A stretch of 16,328 nucleotides of DNA from Candidatus Neomicrothrix sp. UBA6944 (GCA_002448715.1 DJZU01000066.1:3199-19526), one strand, 5' to 3'. Counted from the stretch's first letter, positions 1 to 8,326 are shown. Notes: generated by a model not told the origin, from the letters alone. Numbers and translations: made by a program.

Positions 1-402
1 GTCGAAGCTCCATCCGCAACTCAGTACGGCTTCTTGTAGAGATCCTTTGGTTTTCGGCTCGATCGTCAGGGCAACAACGTCAAAACCATTGGGTAACGCT
101 TCGTTCAACGCCTTCTGTAGTTCGGGGCGGTCATATACTTCGCCCTGGCCCCATCCGGTGCAGATAACTGTGTCATCGCGAACGAGTTCCGGGTTTAGCG
201 GCACATCGAGATATTCGGCTTCGGACTCGTAACAGGTGGGTAACGCCAAACCGAAACTCATTCGTAGTCTGGGCGAGAAACCTTCACTGTATGTGACTGG
301 TATACCGCAACGCCGTAGCGCTCTTTCCATGATGCGCGCGACGTCTCGGTGGCCAACGAATCGAACTTTTCCTATCTTCGAAAATCGAATTCTTAACCGC
401 AT
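1..402 (-). CDS. DUF2344 / TIGR03936 radical SAM-linked protein (3' end cut off by the window)
   Basis: This is the first 134 residues of a protein that continues beyond the left edge; I translated it by hand from the reverse strand. The N-terminus (MRLRIRFSKIGKVRFVGHRD, then a segment rich in RxMERALRR, and YSEGFSPRLRMSFG at residues 39-51) is the typical opening of the DUF2344 family, also called radical SAM-linked protein. The biochemical role is not established. Family members sit beside, or are fused to, the B12-binding radical SAM protein encoded just upstream here, which argues for a shared RNA- or protein-modifying function; that is inference. The ATG at 402-400 is chosen because the family-typical sequence begins there. 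A GGTGGGAG element 6-9 nt upstream can serve as ribosome-binding site but lies in the arm of a perfect hairpin. In Actinobacteria the following gene is often ribonuclease E/G; it is not visible here. Confidence 0.88.
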   Translation of the reverse strand, partial: MRLRIRFSKIGKVRFVGHRDVARIMERALRRCGIPVTYSEGFSPRLRMSFGLALPTCYESEAEYLDVPLNPELVRDDTVICTGWGQGEVYDRPELQKALNEALPNGFDVVALTIEPKTKGSLQEAVLSCGWSFD

Positions 403-408
403 CTGGCT

Positions 409-430
409 CTCCCACCTGGTGAGGTGGGAG
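409..430 (-). promoter_or_regulatory. Perfect hairpin covering the DUF2344 ribosome-binding site
   Basis: In the 55-nt gap between the radical SAM stop and the DUF2344 start the mRNA-sense strand reads CTCCCACCT-CACC-AGGTGGGAG, a 9-bp perfect stem with a 4-nt loop. The 3' arm (AGGTGGGAG) is the only Shine-Dalgarno-like sequence before the ATG at 402. The folded form would therefore hide the ribosome-binding site. No run of T follows, so it does not look like an intrinsic terminator. The structure is seen directly; a regulatory role is inferred. Confidence 0.55.
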
Positions 431-457
431 CGACACGTTGACCATCGAAAGAGCACA

Positions 458-2416
458 TCATTGTGTGCCTCCTACTTCCGCTCTTGGGCGGAGTTGCACC
501 GGCACTACGTGGCCGGTCGTTAGGTCCTGTCCCGTGCCTTGGCTTCCACCATTGGGTGGAGCTGGCGACGCGACAACGTGTTCGATCCCATATTCAGTGC
601 AGGCTCCACAGTCGTAGCAAGGTGTCCATCGGCAATCTTCAATGCCGTAACCCCCTAACGCGTCCTGCCAATCCTGCCATAGAAAATCTTTGTGTAAACC
701 GGCGTGAATGTGGTCCCATGGGAGCACTTCATTCTCGTCTCGGTGGCGATGTACGTACCATTCAATATCTAGGCCTGAGGCGTCCATAGCTTCTTGCCAA
801 AGGTCCAAGTTGAAGTGTTCACTCCATTCTTGGAAGGTGCCTCCTTTGCGCCATACATATTCAATGACGCGACCGATACGGCGGTCTCCCCTGCTTGTGA
901 TGCCCTCTGCGGTAGAGGCTTCAGGTGAGTGCCATTTGAGGTGTACTCGTTTGTTTTTTCGCACCCTGTTACGGAGTAGATCGACTTTTCTTCGCAGTTC
1001 TTCTGGTTGGTTTTGACCGAACCATTGGAAAGGTGTGTGTGGTTTAGGAACAAATCCGCCGAGGGAGACAGTCACCGATGCCTTCTTTGTGTACTCCAAA
1101 CCTATTTGTACACAGTTTTCGGCGAGGTCTGCGATACCGAGGGTGTCGTCATCCATCTCTGATGGAAGCCCGGTCAAGAAGTAAAGCTTCACTCGGTGCC
1201 AGCCTTGGCTGTAAGCGGAGCGCACTGCTTCGTACAAATCTTCTTCTGTGATGAGTTTGTTGATGATTTGACGCATTCGCCAGGATCCCGCCTCGGGCGC
1301 GAATGTGAGGCCTGTTCGCCGCGCCCGGGACACCTGTGCTGCTACACCGACAGTGAAAGCATCAACGCGCAGACTTGGTAAAGAAACACTGACTCTGCCG
1401 CATGTTCCTGGATCGTCGATTGTGTCTGTCACTACGTCTTCTATCCCACTGAAGTCCGCAGTTGACAGCGAGGTAAGACTCACTTCGTCGTATCCAGTTC
1501 GTTCCAGTCCTGCCGAAATCATCTCTCGTACTTGGCTAGCCGGCCGTTCACGAACAGGTCGAGTGATCATTCCTGCTTGACAAAATCGGCATCCGCGTGT
1601 GCAGCCTCGGAAAATTTCTACGTTGAGTCGATCGTGGACCACTTCGGTTAGCGGAACTAGTTGGTTCCGGGGGTAGGGCCAGTCTGCCAAGTCGGCGATG
1701 GTGCGCTTGGAGATATTTGAAGGGATGTCGTGGTGTCGAGCGGTTACTTCACATAGTTCGCGGTCGTTGTATGTGATGTTGTACATAGATGGCACGTAGA
1801 CACCTGGTATTCGCGCTAAGGCATGCAAGATGGATTCTCGACTGCCTTTTGGTTTTCCGCTTTGGCGCCATTCATCAACTTCGGTAGTGATGTCTGCGAT
1901 TACTTCTTCTCCATCACCCATGACGAAAAAGTCGACGAAATCGGCTAGTGGTTCAGGGTTGTAGGCGCAGTGTCCCCCCGCGCCAACCAGCGGGTCGGCG
2001 TCGCTTCGTTCTAAGGCCCGTACTGGAACCCCTGCGAGGTCAATGCAGTTAAGAACATTGGTGTATACGAGTTCGGCTGAAAGGTTGAATGCGATGATGT
2101 CGAACTCGCTCGCTGGACGGTGGGTGTCGACGGAGAACAACGGTACGTTCGCTGCTCGCATTTGCGCTTCCATGTCTGTCCAGGGCGCGTAGGAGCGTTC
2201 AGCGAAGGCATCTGGCCGCTCGTTCAGGAGTTCATACAGTATCTGCAGGCCTTGATTCGGTAGTCCAATCTCGTAGGTGTCGGGATAGGTCAGAAGCCAC
2301 GATGTGGCATCAGGCTTGTAGATGTGTGCGTTCGCTCCGTCCTCGCAGCCGATGTAGCGGGCGGGCTTTTCCACCCTAGGGAGGAGAGGCTCGAGCCGGG
2401 GCCACAGCGAGGTCAT
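458..2416 (-). CDS. B12-binding-type radical SAM protein (TIGR03960 family)
   Basis: A 652-residue cytoplasmic protein. The N-terminal half (about 20-230) has the cobalamin-binding-like region of this family, with YPDTYEIGLPN at 44-54 and VGAGGHCAYNPEP at 144-156. The radical SAM core follows, with the cluster motif CTRGCRFC placing the three Fe-S ligands at Cys272, Cys276 and Cys279. Near the C-terminus a second cysteine group, TPCYDCGAC (Cys600, Cys603, Cys606, with Cys595 nearby), is typical of the family and may bind another metal cluster. The substrate is unknown. It is paired with the DUF2344 gene 55 nt downstream and follows rodA after 62 nt. The ATG at 2416 has no Shine-Dalgarno sequence, but a TATCAT box lies 10 nt upstream, suggesting its own promoter and a leaderless message. 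The last 40 residues or so are Gly/Pro/Gln-rich and poorly conserved by eye. Confidence 0.9.
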   Translation of the reverse strand: MTSLWPRLEPLLPRVEKPARYIGCEDGANAHIYKPDATSWLLTYPDTYEIGLPNQGLQILYELLNERPDAFAERSYAPWTDMEAQMRAANVPLFSVDTHRPASEFDIIAFNLSAELVYTNVLNCIDLAGVPVRALERSDADPLVGAGGHCAYNPEPLADFVDFFVMGDGEEVIADITTEVDEWRQSGKPKGSRESILHALARIPGVYVPSMYNITYNDRELCEVTARHHDIPSNISKRTIADLADWPYPRNQLVPLTEVVHDRLNVEIFRGCTRGCRFCQAGMITRPVRERPASQVREMISAGLERTGYDEVSLTSLSTADFSGIEDVVTDTIDDPGTCGRVSVSLPSLRVDAFTVGVAAQVSRARRTGLTFAPEAGSWRMRQIINKLITEEDLYEAVRSAYSQGWHRVKLYFLTGLPSEMDDDTLGIADLAENCVQIGLEYTKKASVTVSLGGFVPKPHTPFQWFGQNQPEELRRKVDLLRNRVRKNKRVHLKWHSPEASTAEGITSRGDRRIGRVIEYVWRKGGTFQEWSEHFNLDLWQEAMDASGLDIEWYVHRHRDENEVLPWDHIHAGLHKDFLWQDWQDALGGYGIEDCRWTPCYDCGACTEYGIEHVVASPAPPNGGSQGTGQDLTTGHVVPVQLRPRAEVGGTQ

Positions 2417-2426
2417 TTGTAGGGTG

Positions 2427-2454
2427 ATGATACCGTCACCGACTCACATTTCCA
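2427..2454 (-). promoter_or_regulatory. Candidate leaderless promoter of the radical SAM gene
   Basis: The -10 candidate is TATCAT at 2432-2427, ten nucleotides before the ATG at 2416. A weak -35 candidate, TGGAAA at 2454-2449, lies 16 nt upstream and matches TTGACA at four of six bases. No ribosome-binding site separates the box from the start codon, so transcription would begin at or very near the ATG. The box sits in the loop of a short GGTGA/TCACC inverted repeat. This is a prediction from spacing only. Confidence 0.4.
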
Positions 2455-2478
2455 GATCATGGGCTGCTTTGTTCTTGG

Positions 2479-3630
2479 TTACGCCAGATGTTTTCGGGCG
2501 CTGATATTGATCACTAGGCCAATTAATCCGAATGCTACGACGGTTGAGGAGCCGCCATGACTGAGAAATGGGAGCGGGATACCGGTAATTGGCATGATGC
2601 CCATGGTCATTCCGATGTTCTGGAAGATTTGGAACGTGAACATAGATAACGCCCCTACACATGCGAAGGTTCCGAAGAGGTCGTTTGAGGATCTGGTGAT
2701 GAACCACATGCGGGCCAGCATGTAGCTGTACAGCAATAACAGGAGGCTGATTCCTATAAAACCGAACTCTTCTCCCAGTGCTGTGAATATGAAGTCTGTT
2801 TCCTGTTCTGGTACTAGGTTGAGATTGGTTTGAGTTCCTTGGAGCCAGCCTTGTCCTCGAAGTCCTCCGGCTCCTATCGCTATCTGCGATTGGTTGACGT
2901 TGTAGGAAGCGCCCTGAACGTCAAACGTTGGGTCTAAGAAGGCGGTAAGCCGTTGTTCTTGTGTTTCTCGTAAAAGTGCTGGCCCACCCAAATTGTCGCT
3001 GTTGAACATTCCTACTACTACTACGATGCCGACCAGGCTGGTAATGACGATGTGTTTTATCTGAGCTCCTGCTACGAGCAGGACACCCATCCCAATAGCG
3101 ATGAACACCAACATGGTTCCTAGATCTGGTTGGAGGTAGATCAGACCTAAGGGAACGGCCAACATGAGAAATGCGTTGCTGAGGGTGACGAGTCGAAGGT
3201 TCCCGTCCTTGTTTGCGACAAATGCTGCCAGCGCAATTACGACAGCGACTTTGGCGAATTCCGCTGGCTGGAGCTGAAATGTGAGACCTGGCAGTTCGTA
3301 CCAGGCTCGTGCACCGTTGCGTTCAACGCCGAAGAACAAAACCCCAACCAGGGCCAGCATGACTATCAGGTAGGCCTGATTCGCAAAATCACGGTAGAGC
3401 CGGTAATCCAAAAAGGTTGCACCAATCATTACGAGTATTCCGATGGCGACGAAAAGGATTTGTCTCTTCGCGTACGTTGCTGGGTCCTGGCCGTTGAATT
3501 CAAGCACTCTCCATGTTGAGGAATAGTTCAAGGCGACGCCGATGAAGGCGAGCAGTATTGCGACTAGACCAAGTGAATAGTCCGCATACCTCAGTGGTGA
3601 TCGCAATTCCTTTCGGAGGGGCAGATTCAT
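2479..3630 (-). CDS. rodA: RodA, SEDS-family peptidoglycan glycosyltransferase
   Basis: A 383-residue polytopic membrane protein of the FtsW/RodA/SpoVE (SEDS) family, which polymerises lipid II into glycan strands during cell elongation. Family marks in order are QPAEFAK at 121-127, LQPDLGT at 166-172, the loop YNVNQSQIAIGAGGLRGQG at 243-261, PEQETDFIF at 274-282, and PITGIPLPFLSHGGSS at 347-362. Asp279 in the TDF motif corresponds to the aspartate shown to be essential in other RodA proteins. About ten hydrophobic segments are visible. Its start overlaps the PBP2 stop by four bases (ATGA), and a strong GGAGG lies 10 nt upstream inside the PBP2 gene. RodA and PBP2 act as one synthase, so coupled translation fits. 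RodA rather than FtsW is chosen because of the mre-PBP2 context. Confidence 0.95.
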   Translation of the reverse strand: MNLPLRKELRSPLRYADYSLGLVAILLAFIGVALNYSSTWRVLEFNGQDPATYAKRQILFVAIGILVMIGATFLDYRLYRDFANQAYLIVMLALVGVLFFGVERNGARAWYELPGLTFQLQPAEFAKVAVVIALAAFVANKDGNLRLVTLSNAFLMLAVPLGLIYLQPDLGTMLVFIAIGMGVLLVAGAQIKHIVITSLVGIVVVVGMFNSDNLGGPALLRETQEQRLTAFLDPTFDVQGASYNVNQSQIAIGAGGLRGQGWLQGTQTNLNLVPEQETDFIFTALGEEFGFIGISLLLLLYSYMLARMWFITRSSNDLFGTFACVGALSMFTFQIFQNIGMTMGIMPITGIPLPFLSHGGSSTVVAFGLIGLVINISARKHLA

Positions 3631-5759
3631 TGGTTGCGTTCCTCCAGGTCCGGGATGCCGTCACCATCAACGTCTTCAGGGTTGTTGGCGCGCGGTACTT
3701 GGATTCCCCAGGGGCAACCTTCGGGTACGTAGCTCGTAAACGCGTCGTACCCTCTGAGGGCTTCAGGTATTTCAGGGCATTCGGGTTGTGGGGGAATAAA
3801 CGCAACCTGGGGGTCGGGCCATCGTTGCTCATATGCTCGTAAGGCTTCGAGGATTCTTCTGGCTACGGGAGCGGCAGCCTCGCCACCGAAGCCTGCTTCT
3901 TCCATCACGACAGCTACGACATAGCGCGGGTCGTGTCTGGGAGCCCAGGCGACGAATACAGCCGAGTCTTCTTTTTTCCGCTGTAAGACTGGGTTTCTTC
4001 CTTCTGCCTGCGCTGTTCCAGTTTTTCCCGCTATTGCGTATCCAGAGCTGTCGTATCCCTCGAACGCTCTCCAGGCCGTTCCTCTTCGAGCTTTGCTCGC
4101 TACTCCATGCAGTCCTTCGCGCACGACTCCGGAACCCTCGGGGAATTCTGCTATTCGTTGGATTCTGGGGTCGAAGTCGATGACCGAACTACCGAATCGA
4201 TCTTCGCTTCGAGCGACAACTTTTTCTACGATGTTTGGGCTGAATAAGGTCCCGCCGTTTGCAAAGGCTGCGTATGCGTTCGCTAGTTGGATCGCTGTGA
4301 CTGAGACAAAGCCCTGACCGATACCTGTGTTGATGTTGTCTCCGGGAAGCCATTGCGTAGATTCGCCGTAAGGGTTGTAAGCATCGGGGTTCGTTTCGAA
4401 CAAAGCTTCTTTTATGTCGCCATCCCCAATACGGCCACTTTTTTCAAACGGCAGTTGGACTCCTGTTTGACTTCCGAATCCAAGGAGTTCTGCCATGTCT
4501 TGGATCGCCCACTGCTCATCTCCTCGAATCCAGTACAGGTCATGAGCCACTTTGTAGAAGTACGCGTCGCTTGAACGAGTGATTGCCGATGACAGATCTA
4601 CGATTCCTAGCGGCGCCTTGTCTGCGTTGTAGAAAGTGCAACGGCCCGTGCATCCGTATTTATCCGGGATTTGGAAGTAGCCAACGTCATAGAACGCTGC
4701 TCGGGGTGAGATAAGTCTGGCTTCTAGTCCGGCGAGAGCGGTGATGAGTTTGAACACTGACCCTGGAGAGTAGAGACCTTGGACTGCTCTATTGTTGAGA
4801 GCGCCCGGGGCATAGGGGTTTTCGAACACTGATTGGTACTCAAGAGTCGTGATTCCGCCAACCAGCCAATTCGGGTCGTAGGTGGGGTGCGATGCCATGG
4901 ATAAGACGTCGCCATTGCGCAGGTCCATGACGACAGCTGCACCACCAATTGCGGGATAGAAAAAGCCGCTATCGTCGCTGACGGTTTTTCTAGCAGCTAT
5001 GAGTCCTTGTCTTAGATAAGACTCAGTTGCTGCCTGGAGATCTGCGTCTATGGACAAGTAAATATCTGAGCCAGGGGTTGCAGATGTTTGGCTGAGGATT
5101 CGATGCACTCGTCCTGTGCTGTCAACTTCGAGTTCCGTGCGCCCTGGTTGACCGTGGAGATCCGCTTCGAAGATTTGTTCAATGCCAGATTTGCCGACCC
5201 GCTCTGACGGCAGATAACCCAGCTGCAGTAGTCGGTCTTCTTGACCTTGCGACATGGCTCCGACGTATCCAACGACGTGGGCCCCTATTTCGTTTTGTGG
5301 GTAGATGCGACTCATCTCCCATTTTGCTTCAACTCCTGGGAGCGATAACTCTGAGACGCGAAGCAGGCCATATTCGTCTAGCCCTGTGGCCACCACTTTT
5401 GCTGCTAACGGGTGGGTTTGTTGATCGTCTAGTCGTGATTTGAGTGTTGAGACCGGTACTTCGATGAGTGCAGATAGTTGCTCGAGGACGAAGTCGATCT
5501 GGCCTGGCGCGTAGCGGGATTGGTTGACTGTTATTACGCCGCTTCGGATGTTGTCAGCGAGGACAACGCCGTGGCGATCCAAGATTCGTCCACGGGTTGG
5601 TTCAGTAATGACTATCTCGACGTAATTTGATCGAGCTTTTTCGGATAGTTCGTCGGTGGTTAACACTTGCAAGTACCAGGCTCGAGTAAATAGCGCAGCA
5701 AAAAGGCCGATTATTAGGATCCCTAAGAACGCTAAACGTCGGTTCAGCTGTTCATTCAT
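3627..5759 (-). CDS. mrdA: Penicillin-binding protein 2, elongation transpeptidase
   Basis: A class B penicillin-binding protein of 710 residues counted from the ATG at 5759. An upstream in-frame start at 5807 would add 16 residues lying inside mreD and is less likely. Residues 9-31 form the single membrane anchor; the dimerisation/pedestal domain follows, with RGRILDRHGVVLADN at 56-70. The transpeptidase domain carries the active-site SVFK (Ser334, Lys337), SSD at 396-398 in place of SxN (common in PBP2), and KTGTA at 579-583. It cross-links peptidoglycan during lateral growth with RodA. The start overlaps the mreD stop by eight bases (ATGAATGA) without a clear Shine-Dalgarno sequence, so translation is probably coupled. 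After the catalytic domain comes an unusual tail of about 65 residues with Cys661, Cys682 and a terminal DVDGDGIPDLEE, which resembles a calcium-binding thrombospondin type 3 repeat. Another cysteine pair, Cys370 and Cys374, lies between the active-site motifs. Confidence 0.95.
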   Translation of the reverse strand: MNEQLNRRLAFLGILIIGLFAALFTRAWYLQVLTTDELSEKARSNYVEIVITEPTRGRILDRHGVVLADNIRSGVITVNQSRYAPGQIDFVLEQLSALIEVPVSTLKSRLDDQQTHPLAAKVVATGLDEYGLLRVSELSLPGVEAKWEMSRIYPQNEIGAHVVGYVGAMSQGQEDRLLQLGYLPSERVGKSGIEQIFEADLHGQPGRTELEVDSTGRVHRILSQTSATPGSDIYLSIDADLQAATESYLRQGLIAARKTVSDDSGFFYPAIGGAAVVMDLRNGDVLSMASHPTYDPNWLVGGITTLEYQSVFENPYAPGALNNRAVQGLYSPGSVFKLITALAGLEARLISPRAAFYDVGYFQIPDKYGCTGRCTFYNADKAPLGIVDLSSAITRSSDAYFYKVAHDLYWIRGDEQWAIQDMAELLGFGSQTGVQLPFEKSGRIGDGDIKEALFETNPDAYNPYGESTQWLPGDNINTGIGQGFVSVTAIQLANAYAAFANGGTLFSPNIVEKVVARSEDRFGSSVIDFDPRIQRIAEFPEGSGVVREGLHGVASKARRGTAWRAFEGYDSSGYAIAGKTGTAQAEGRNPVLQRKKEDSAVFVAWAPRHDPRYVVAVVMEEAGFGGEAAAPVARRILEALRAYEQRWPDPQVAFIPPQPECPEIPEALRGYDAFTSYVPEGCPWGIQVPRANNPEDVDGDGIPDLEERNQ

Positions 5760-6264
5760 TGATTTGTACTGACGGCAGAGGGAAGGCCCACCGCACAATC
5801 GGGTCACTAAATGCGGTAATCGGGAGCGACGCTCCAGCGGTAACGAGCGCTATGGCGCCTAGTTCTCGACGTGTAACGTACTCAAGGCCAATCAGGGCCC
5901 CGATGCACGCGAAGACCGTTGTTGTTGTCGCCGCGAGAAGTGCCGTTGTTAGGGCTCGAGTGACCAAGTTTCGTTCTACGATTTGTGAGGAAACGGTGCC
6001 TGCTGCGTAACCAGCCATGGAGAACGTAAGCGCGGTCATTCCAAAAGGGGTGTGGATTGCCAGATCAATTGCAATACCAACTAGAAACCCGGTCAGGGCT
6101 CCATTGGCAGCGCTTAGTCGGAACGAGATAAGCAAAATCGCTATTAAGGGTAAGTCGATTATGTATCCGGCCACTCTGAAGTGCGGTATCAACGCTATTT
6201 GGATGAGCAGCACCGTGAAGAGGATCGCCGCAAGACGCGAGATGGCTCGGCTATCCAGGGTCAT
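5752..6264 (-). CDS. mreD: MreD, rod-shape-determining membrane protein
   Basis: A small integral membrane protein of 170 residues, the usual size for MreD. About five hydrophobic segments can be seen, at roughly 10-28, 31-50, 52-70, 76-95 and 105-128. An FLVGIAIDLAIHTPFGMTAL stretch at 60-79 corresponds to the family's G-x-x-x-D-x-x-x-x-x-x-G signature. MreD links MreC to the RodA/PBP2 synthase. Sequence conservation in this family is low, and the call rests on size, hydrophobicity and position. Its ATG overlaps the mreC stop by four bases, and its own stop overlaps the PBP2 start by eight, so the mreC to rodA stretch is one translationally coupled run. Confidence 0.88.
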   Translation of the reverse strand: MTLDSRAISRLAAILFTVLLIQIALIPHFRVAGYIIDLPLIAILLISFRLSAANGALTGFLVGIAIDLAIHTPFGMTALTFSMAGYAAGTVSSQIVERNLVTRALTTALLAATTTTVFACIGALIGLEYVTRRELGAIALVTAGASLPITAFSDPIVRWAFPLPSVQINE

Positions 6265-7178
6265 TGTCTTGGCTCTTGCAGAGTTGTCGCGGGACTATCG
6301 TCTTGTGGGACTCGGTCAACGATGACTGGTTCGGGGGCCTCTGGGTAGAACAAGAGCACTTGAACCCAGCGCAGCCTGTCTAGGTCGGCCGCCGGATACA
6401 CCGTGATGCGTTGCGTTCCCTGCACAGCGTTAGGCACTACGTCAACGACTGTGCCGATGAGGAGTCCTTCTGGAAAGGTGCTGCCCTGAAAGCCACTGGT
6501 GACGACTGTCTCTCCAGGGATGACCACGGTGTCTAATTCAATAAAGCTGACCTCAAGATCTTGGTTTTGTCCTCGCCCTGAGGCGATCCCGTCGTCACCA
6601 GATCGAACCATCCGCACTCCAACATCGAAGTTGGGATCGGTCAATAATTCGACCTGTGAGCGTGTTACTGAAACCGCGGAAATTCTTCCGATTACACCGG
6701 CGCCGGTTTCTACAGGCATACCTATTTCGATGCCATCGCGCGAGCCTTTATCTAGCTCTAAAGTTCGCTGATAGTTAGAAATCGGCGCGTCTATAACTCG
6801 GGCCGTGCGGCGTCCAACTTGGGCTGCTCGGTCTCTGGCTCCGAGCAGTGAAAGCAACGCTTTTCTTTCGCGTTCGATTTCTCCTACCTCAAGTACGGAG
6901 CTTTGAAGCTCAGCTATTTTGGCTCTCAATAAGGCGTTTCGAGCTTCAAGGTCGTCGTAACTGGTTACCGCTTCCCAAGCTCCGCCTATGGGCTCAAATA
7001 TTCTTGACGACGTTGAACGCAAGGGCCCTAAGGTGTCGAGCACTGCGCCACGTGCGGTGTCTATAGCTCCACCTTCGGTTCGGATATCGATGGTGATAAG
7101 CACTACGGAAGTGACGATAAGCAACGCTAGGCGTAACCGCGAGGTTCGATCTTTGCGAAAATTCGAACGACGAAACAT
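6261..7178 (-). CDS. mreC: MreC, elongasome scaffold protein
   Basis: A 305-residue bitopic membrane protein. A basic N-terminus (RRSNFRKDRTSRLR) precedes one membrane segment at about 15-31, and a coiled coil follows at about 74-113 (LEARNALLRAKIAEL and onward). The extracytoplasmic beta domain starts near residue 125, with ELDKGSRDGIEIGMPV at 141-156, a strong MreC signature. The Pro/Asp-rich C-terminal 30 residues or so look disordered. MreC binds and activates PBP2 and connects it to MreB. The ATG at 7178 has a GGAG six bases upstream and lies 12 nt after the mreB stop, so the two genes are almost certainly co-transcribed. Confidence 0.94.
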   Translation of the reverse strand: MFRRSNFRKDRTSRLRLALLIVTSVVLITIDIRTEGGAIDTARGAVLDTLGPLRSTSSRIFEPIGGAWEAVTSYDDLEARNALLRAKIAELQSSVLEVGEIERERKALLSLLGARDRAAQVGRRTARVIDAPISNYQRTLELDKGSRDGIEIGMPVETGAGVIGRISAVSVTRSQVELLTDPNFDVGVRMVRSGDDGIASGRGQNQDLEVSFIELDTVVIPGETVVTSGFQGSTFPEGLLIGTVVDVVPNAVQGTQRITVYPAADLDRLRWVQVLLFYPEAPEPVIVDRVPQDDSPATTLQEPRQ

Positions 7179-7190
7179 GGTTAGCTCCAG

Positions 7191-8234
7191 CTAGTACTGG
7201 TTACCTGAAGAGAAGAGCACACCTCTAAGCACTTCAAACTCTTCAAGGGCCTGACCGGAGCCTCTCGCTACTGCGTAGAGCGGATCTGCCGCAATGCGGA
7301 TGGGCATTCCAGTTTCGTTTGCCAAGCGTTGATCTAGGCCTCTCAGGAGAGCTCCTCCCCCGGCGAGCATGATGCCTTGGTCCATAATGTCAGCGGCAAG
7401 CTCAGGTGGCGTCTGGTCAAGGGTAAATTTCACTGCGTCGATTATTGAACTGATGGCTTCTTCTAGTGCTTCCCTCATTTCGACACTGCTAACGGTCACT
7501 GTTTTGGGCAGTCCAGTAACAAGGTCTCTGCCCCTGATCTCCGCGTACATTTCGTCTGGTAAGGGCCAGGCAGAGCCCAGAGCAACTTTGACTTCTTCTG
7601 CTGTGCTTTCGCCTAGAGCGACGCTGTATTCCTTTTTCACGTATTGAGTGATCGCATCGTCGAGGACATCTCCGCCTACGCGAGCTGACTGGCTGGCAAC
7701 GAGGCCGCCAAGAGAAATGACTGCTACTTCGGTAGTGCCGCCACCAATGTCAACGATCATGCTTCCGTGAGGGGACTGAATTGGAAGCCCTGCGCCGATC
7801 GCCGCTGCCATTGGTTCCTCAATGATGAACGCTGGTTTCCGTGCCCCTGCATATTCTGCTGCCTCTTGGACTGCTCGTTGTTCGACACCGGTGATACCTG
7901 AGGGTACGCATATGACCATTCTGGGTTTGGCCCATCGACTTCCTGATATTTGGTCAATGAAGTAACGCAGCATCTTCTCACAGACGTCGAAGTCTGCTAT
8001 CACGCCATCTTTGAGAGGTCTTATCACTTGGATATGGGCCGGGGTTCGTCCGGCCATGCGTTTGGCTTGATGCCCGACAGCCAGCGGTGTGCCATCGGTC
8101 ACATCGATCGCGACAACCGAAGGTTCGTCTAGCACTATGCCTCGTCCGCGCACGTAAACGAGGGTGTTGGCTGTTCCTAGATCTACGGCAATGTCCCTGC
8201 CACTGAAACCTCTGACTCGCTTCGAGCTTTTCAT
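7191..8234 (-). CDS. mreB: MreB, actin-like cell shape protein
   Basis: A 347-residue actin-fold ATPase that forms membrane-bound filaments directing lateral wall synthesis. The nucleotide-binding motifs are all present: phosphate-1 DLGTANT at 18-24, phosphate-2 DIGGGTTE at 162-169, and the adenosine motif AGGGALLRGL at 291-300. Length is normal for the family. MreB is preferred over the paralogue Mbl because it heads the mreBCD-PBP2-rodA order. The ATG at 8234 has a GAGG element about ten bases upstream. The 92-nt gap to ndk is the largest before the elongasome genes and could hold a promoter, but I see no convincing pair of boxes in it. Confidence 0.96.
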   Translation of the reverse strand: MKSSKRVRGFSGRDIAVDLGTANTLVYVRGRGIVLDEPSVVAIDVTDGTPLAVGHQAKRMAGRTPAHIQVIRPLKDGVIADFDVCEKMLRYFIDQISGSRWAKPRMVICVPSGITGVEQRAVQEAAEYAGARKPAFIIEEPMAAAIGAGLPIQSPHGSMIVDIGGGTTEVAVISLGGLVASQSARVGGDVLDDAITQYVKKEYSVALGESTAEEVKVALGSAWPLPDEMYAEIRGRDLVTGLPKTVTVSSVEMREALEEAISSIIDAVKFTLDQTPPELAADIMDQGIMLAGGGALLRGLDQRLANETGMPIRIAADPLYAVARGSGQALEEFEVLRGVLFSSGNQY

Positions 8235-8326
8235 CGCAACCGCTCGCCTCGCTCCACGAAGCGACTTATCTGGCTCTCAGATACGGCCATGCTTCGGACT
8301 GCTGATCGACGGGGCATCTTTTTCTT

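Noticed and set aside
458..1053. Several open frames of 90-110 codons on both strands across the radical SAM gene
   Set aside because: They overlap a long, well conserved gene, have no family resemblance, and follow from its codon pattern.
5760..5807. PBP2 starting at 5807 with 16 extra residues
   Set aside because: The extra stretch lies wholly inside mreD and is Cys/Gly-rich, unlike a PBP2 N-terminus. The start at 5759 gives the usual short cytoplasmic tail and a normal coupling overlap.
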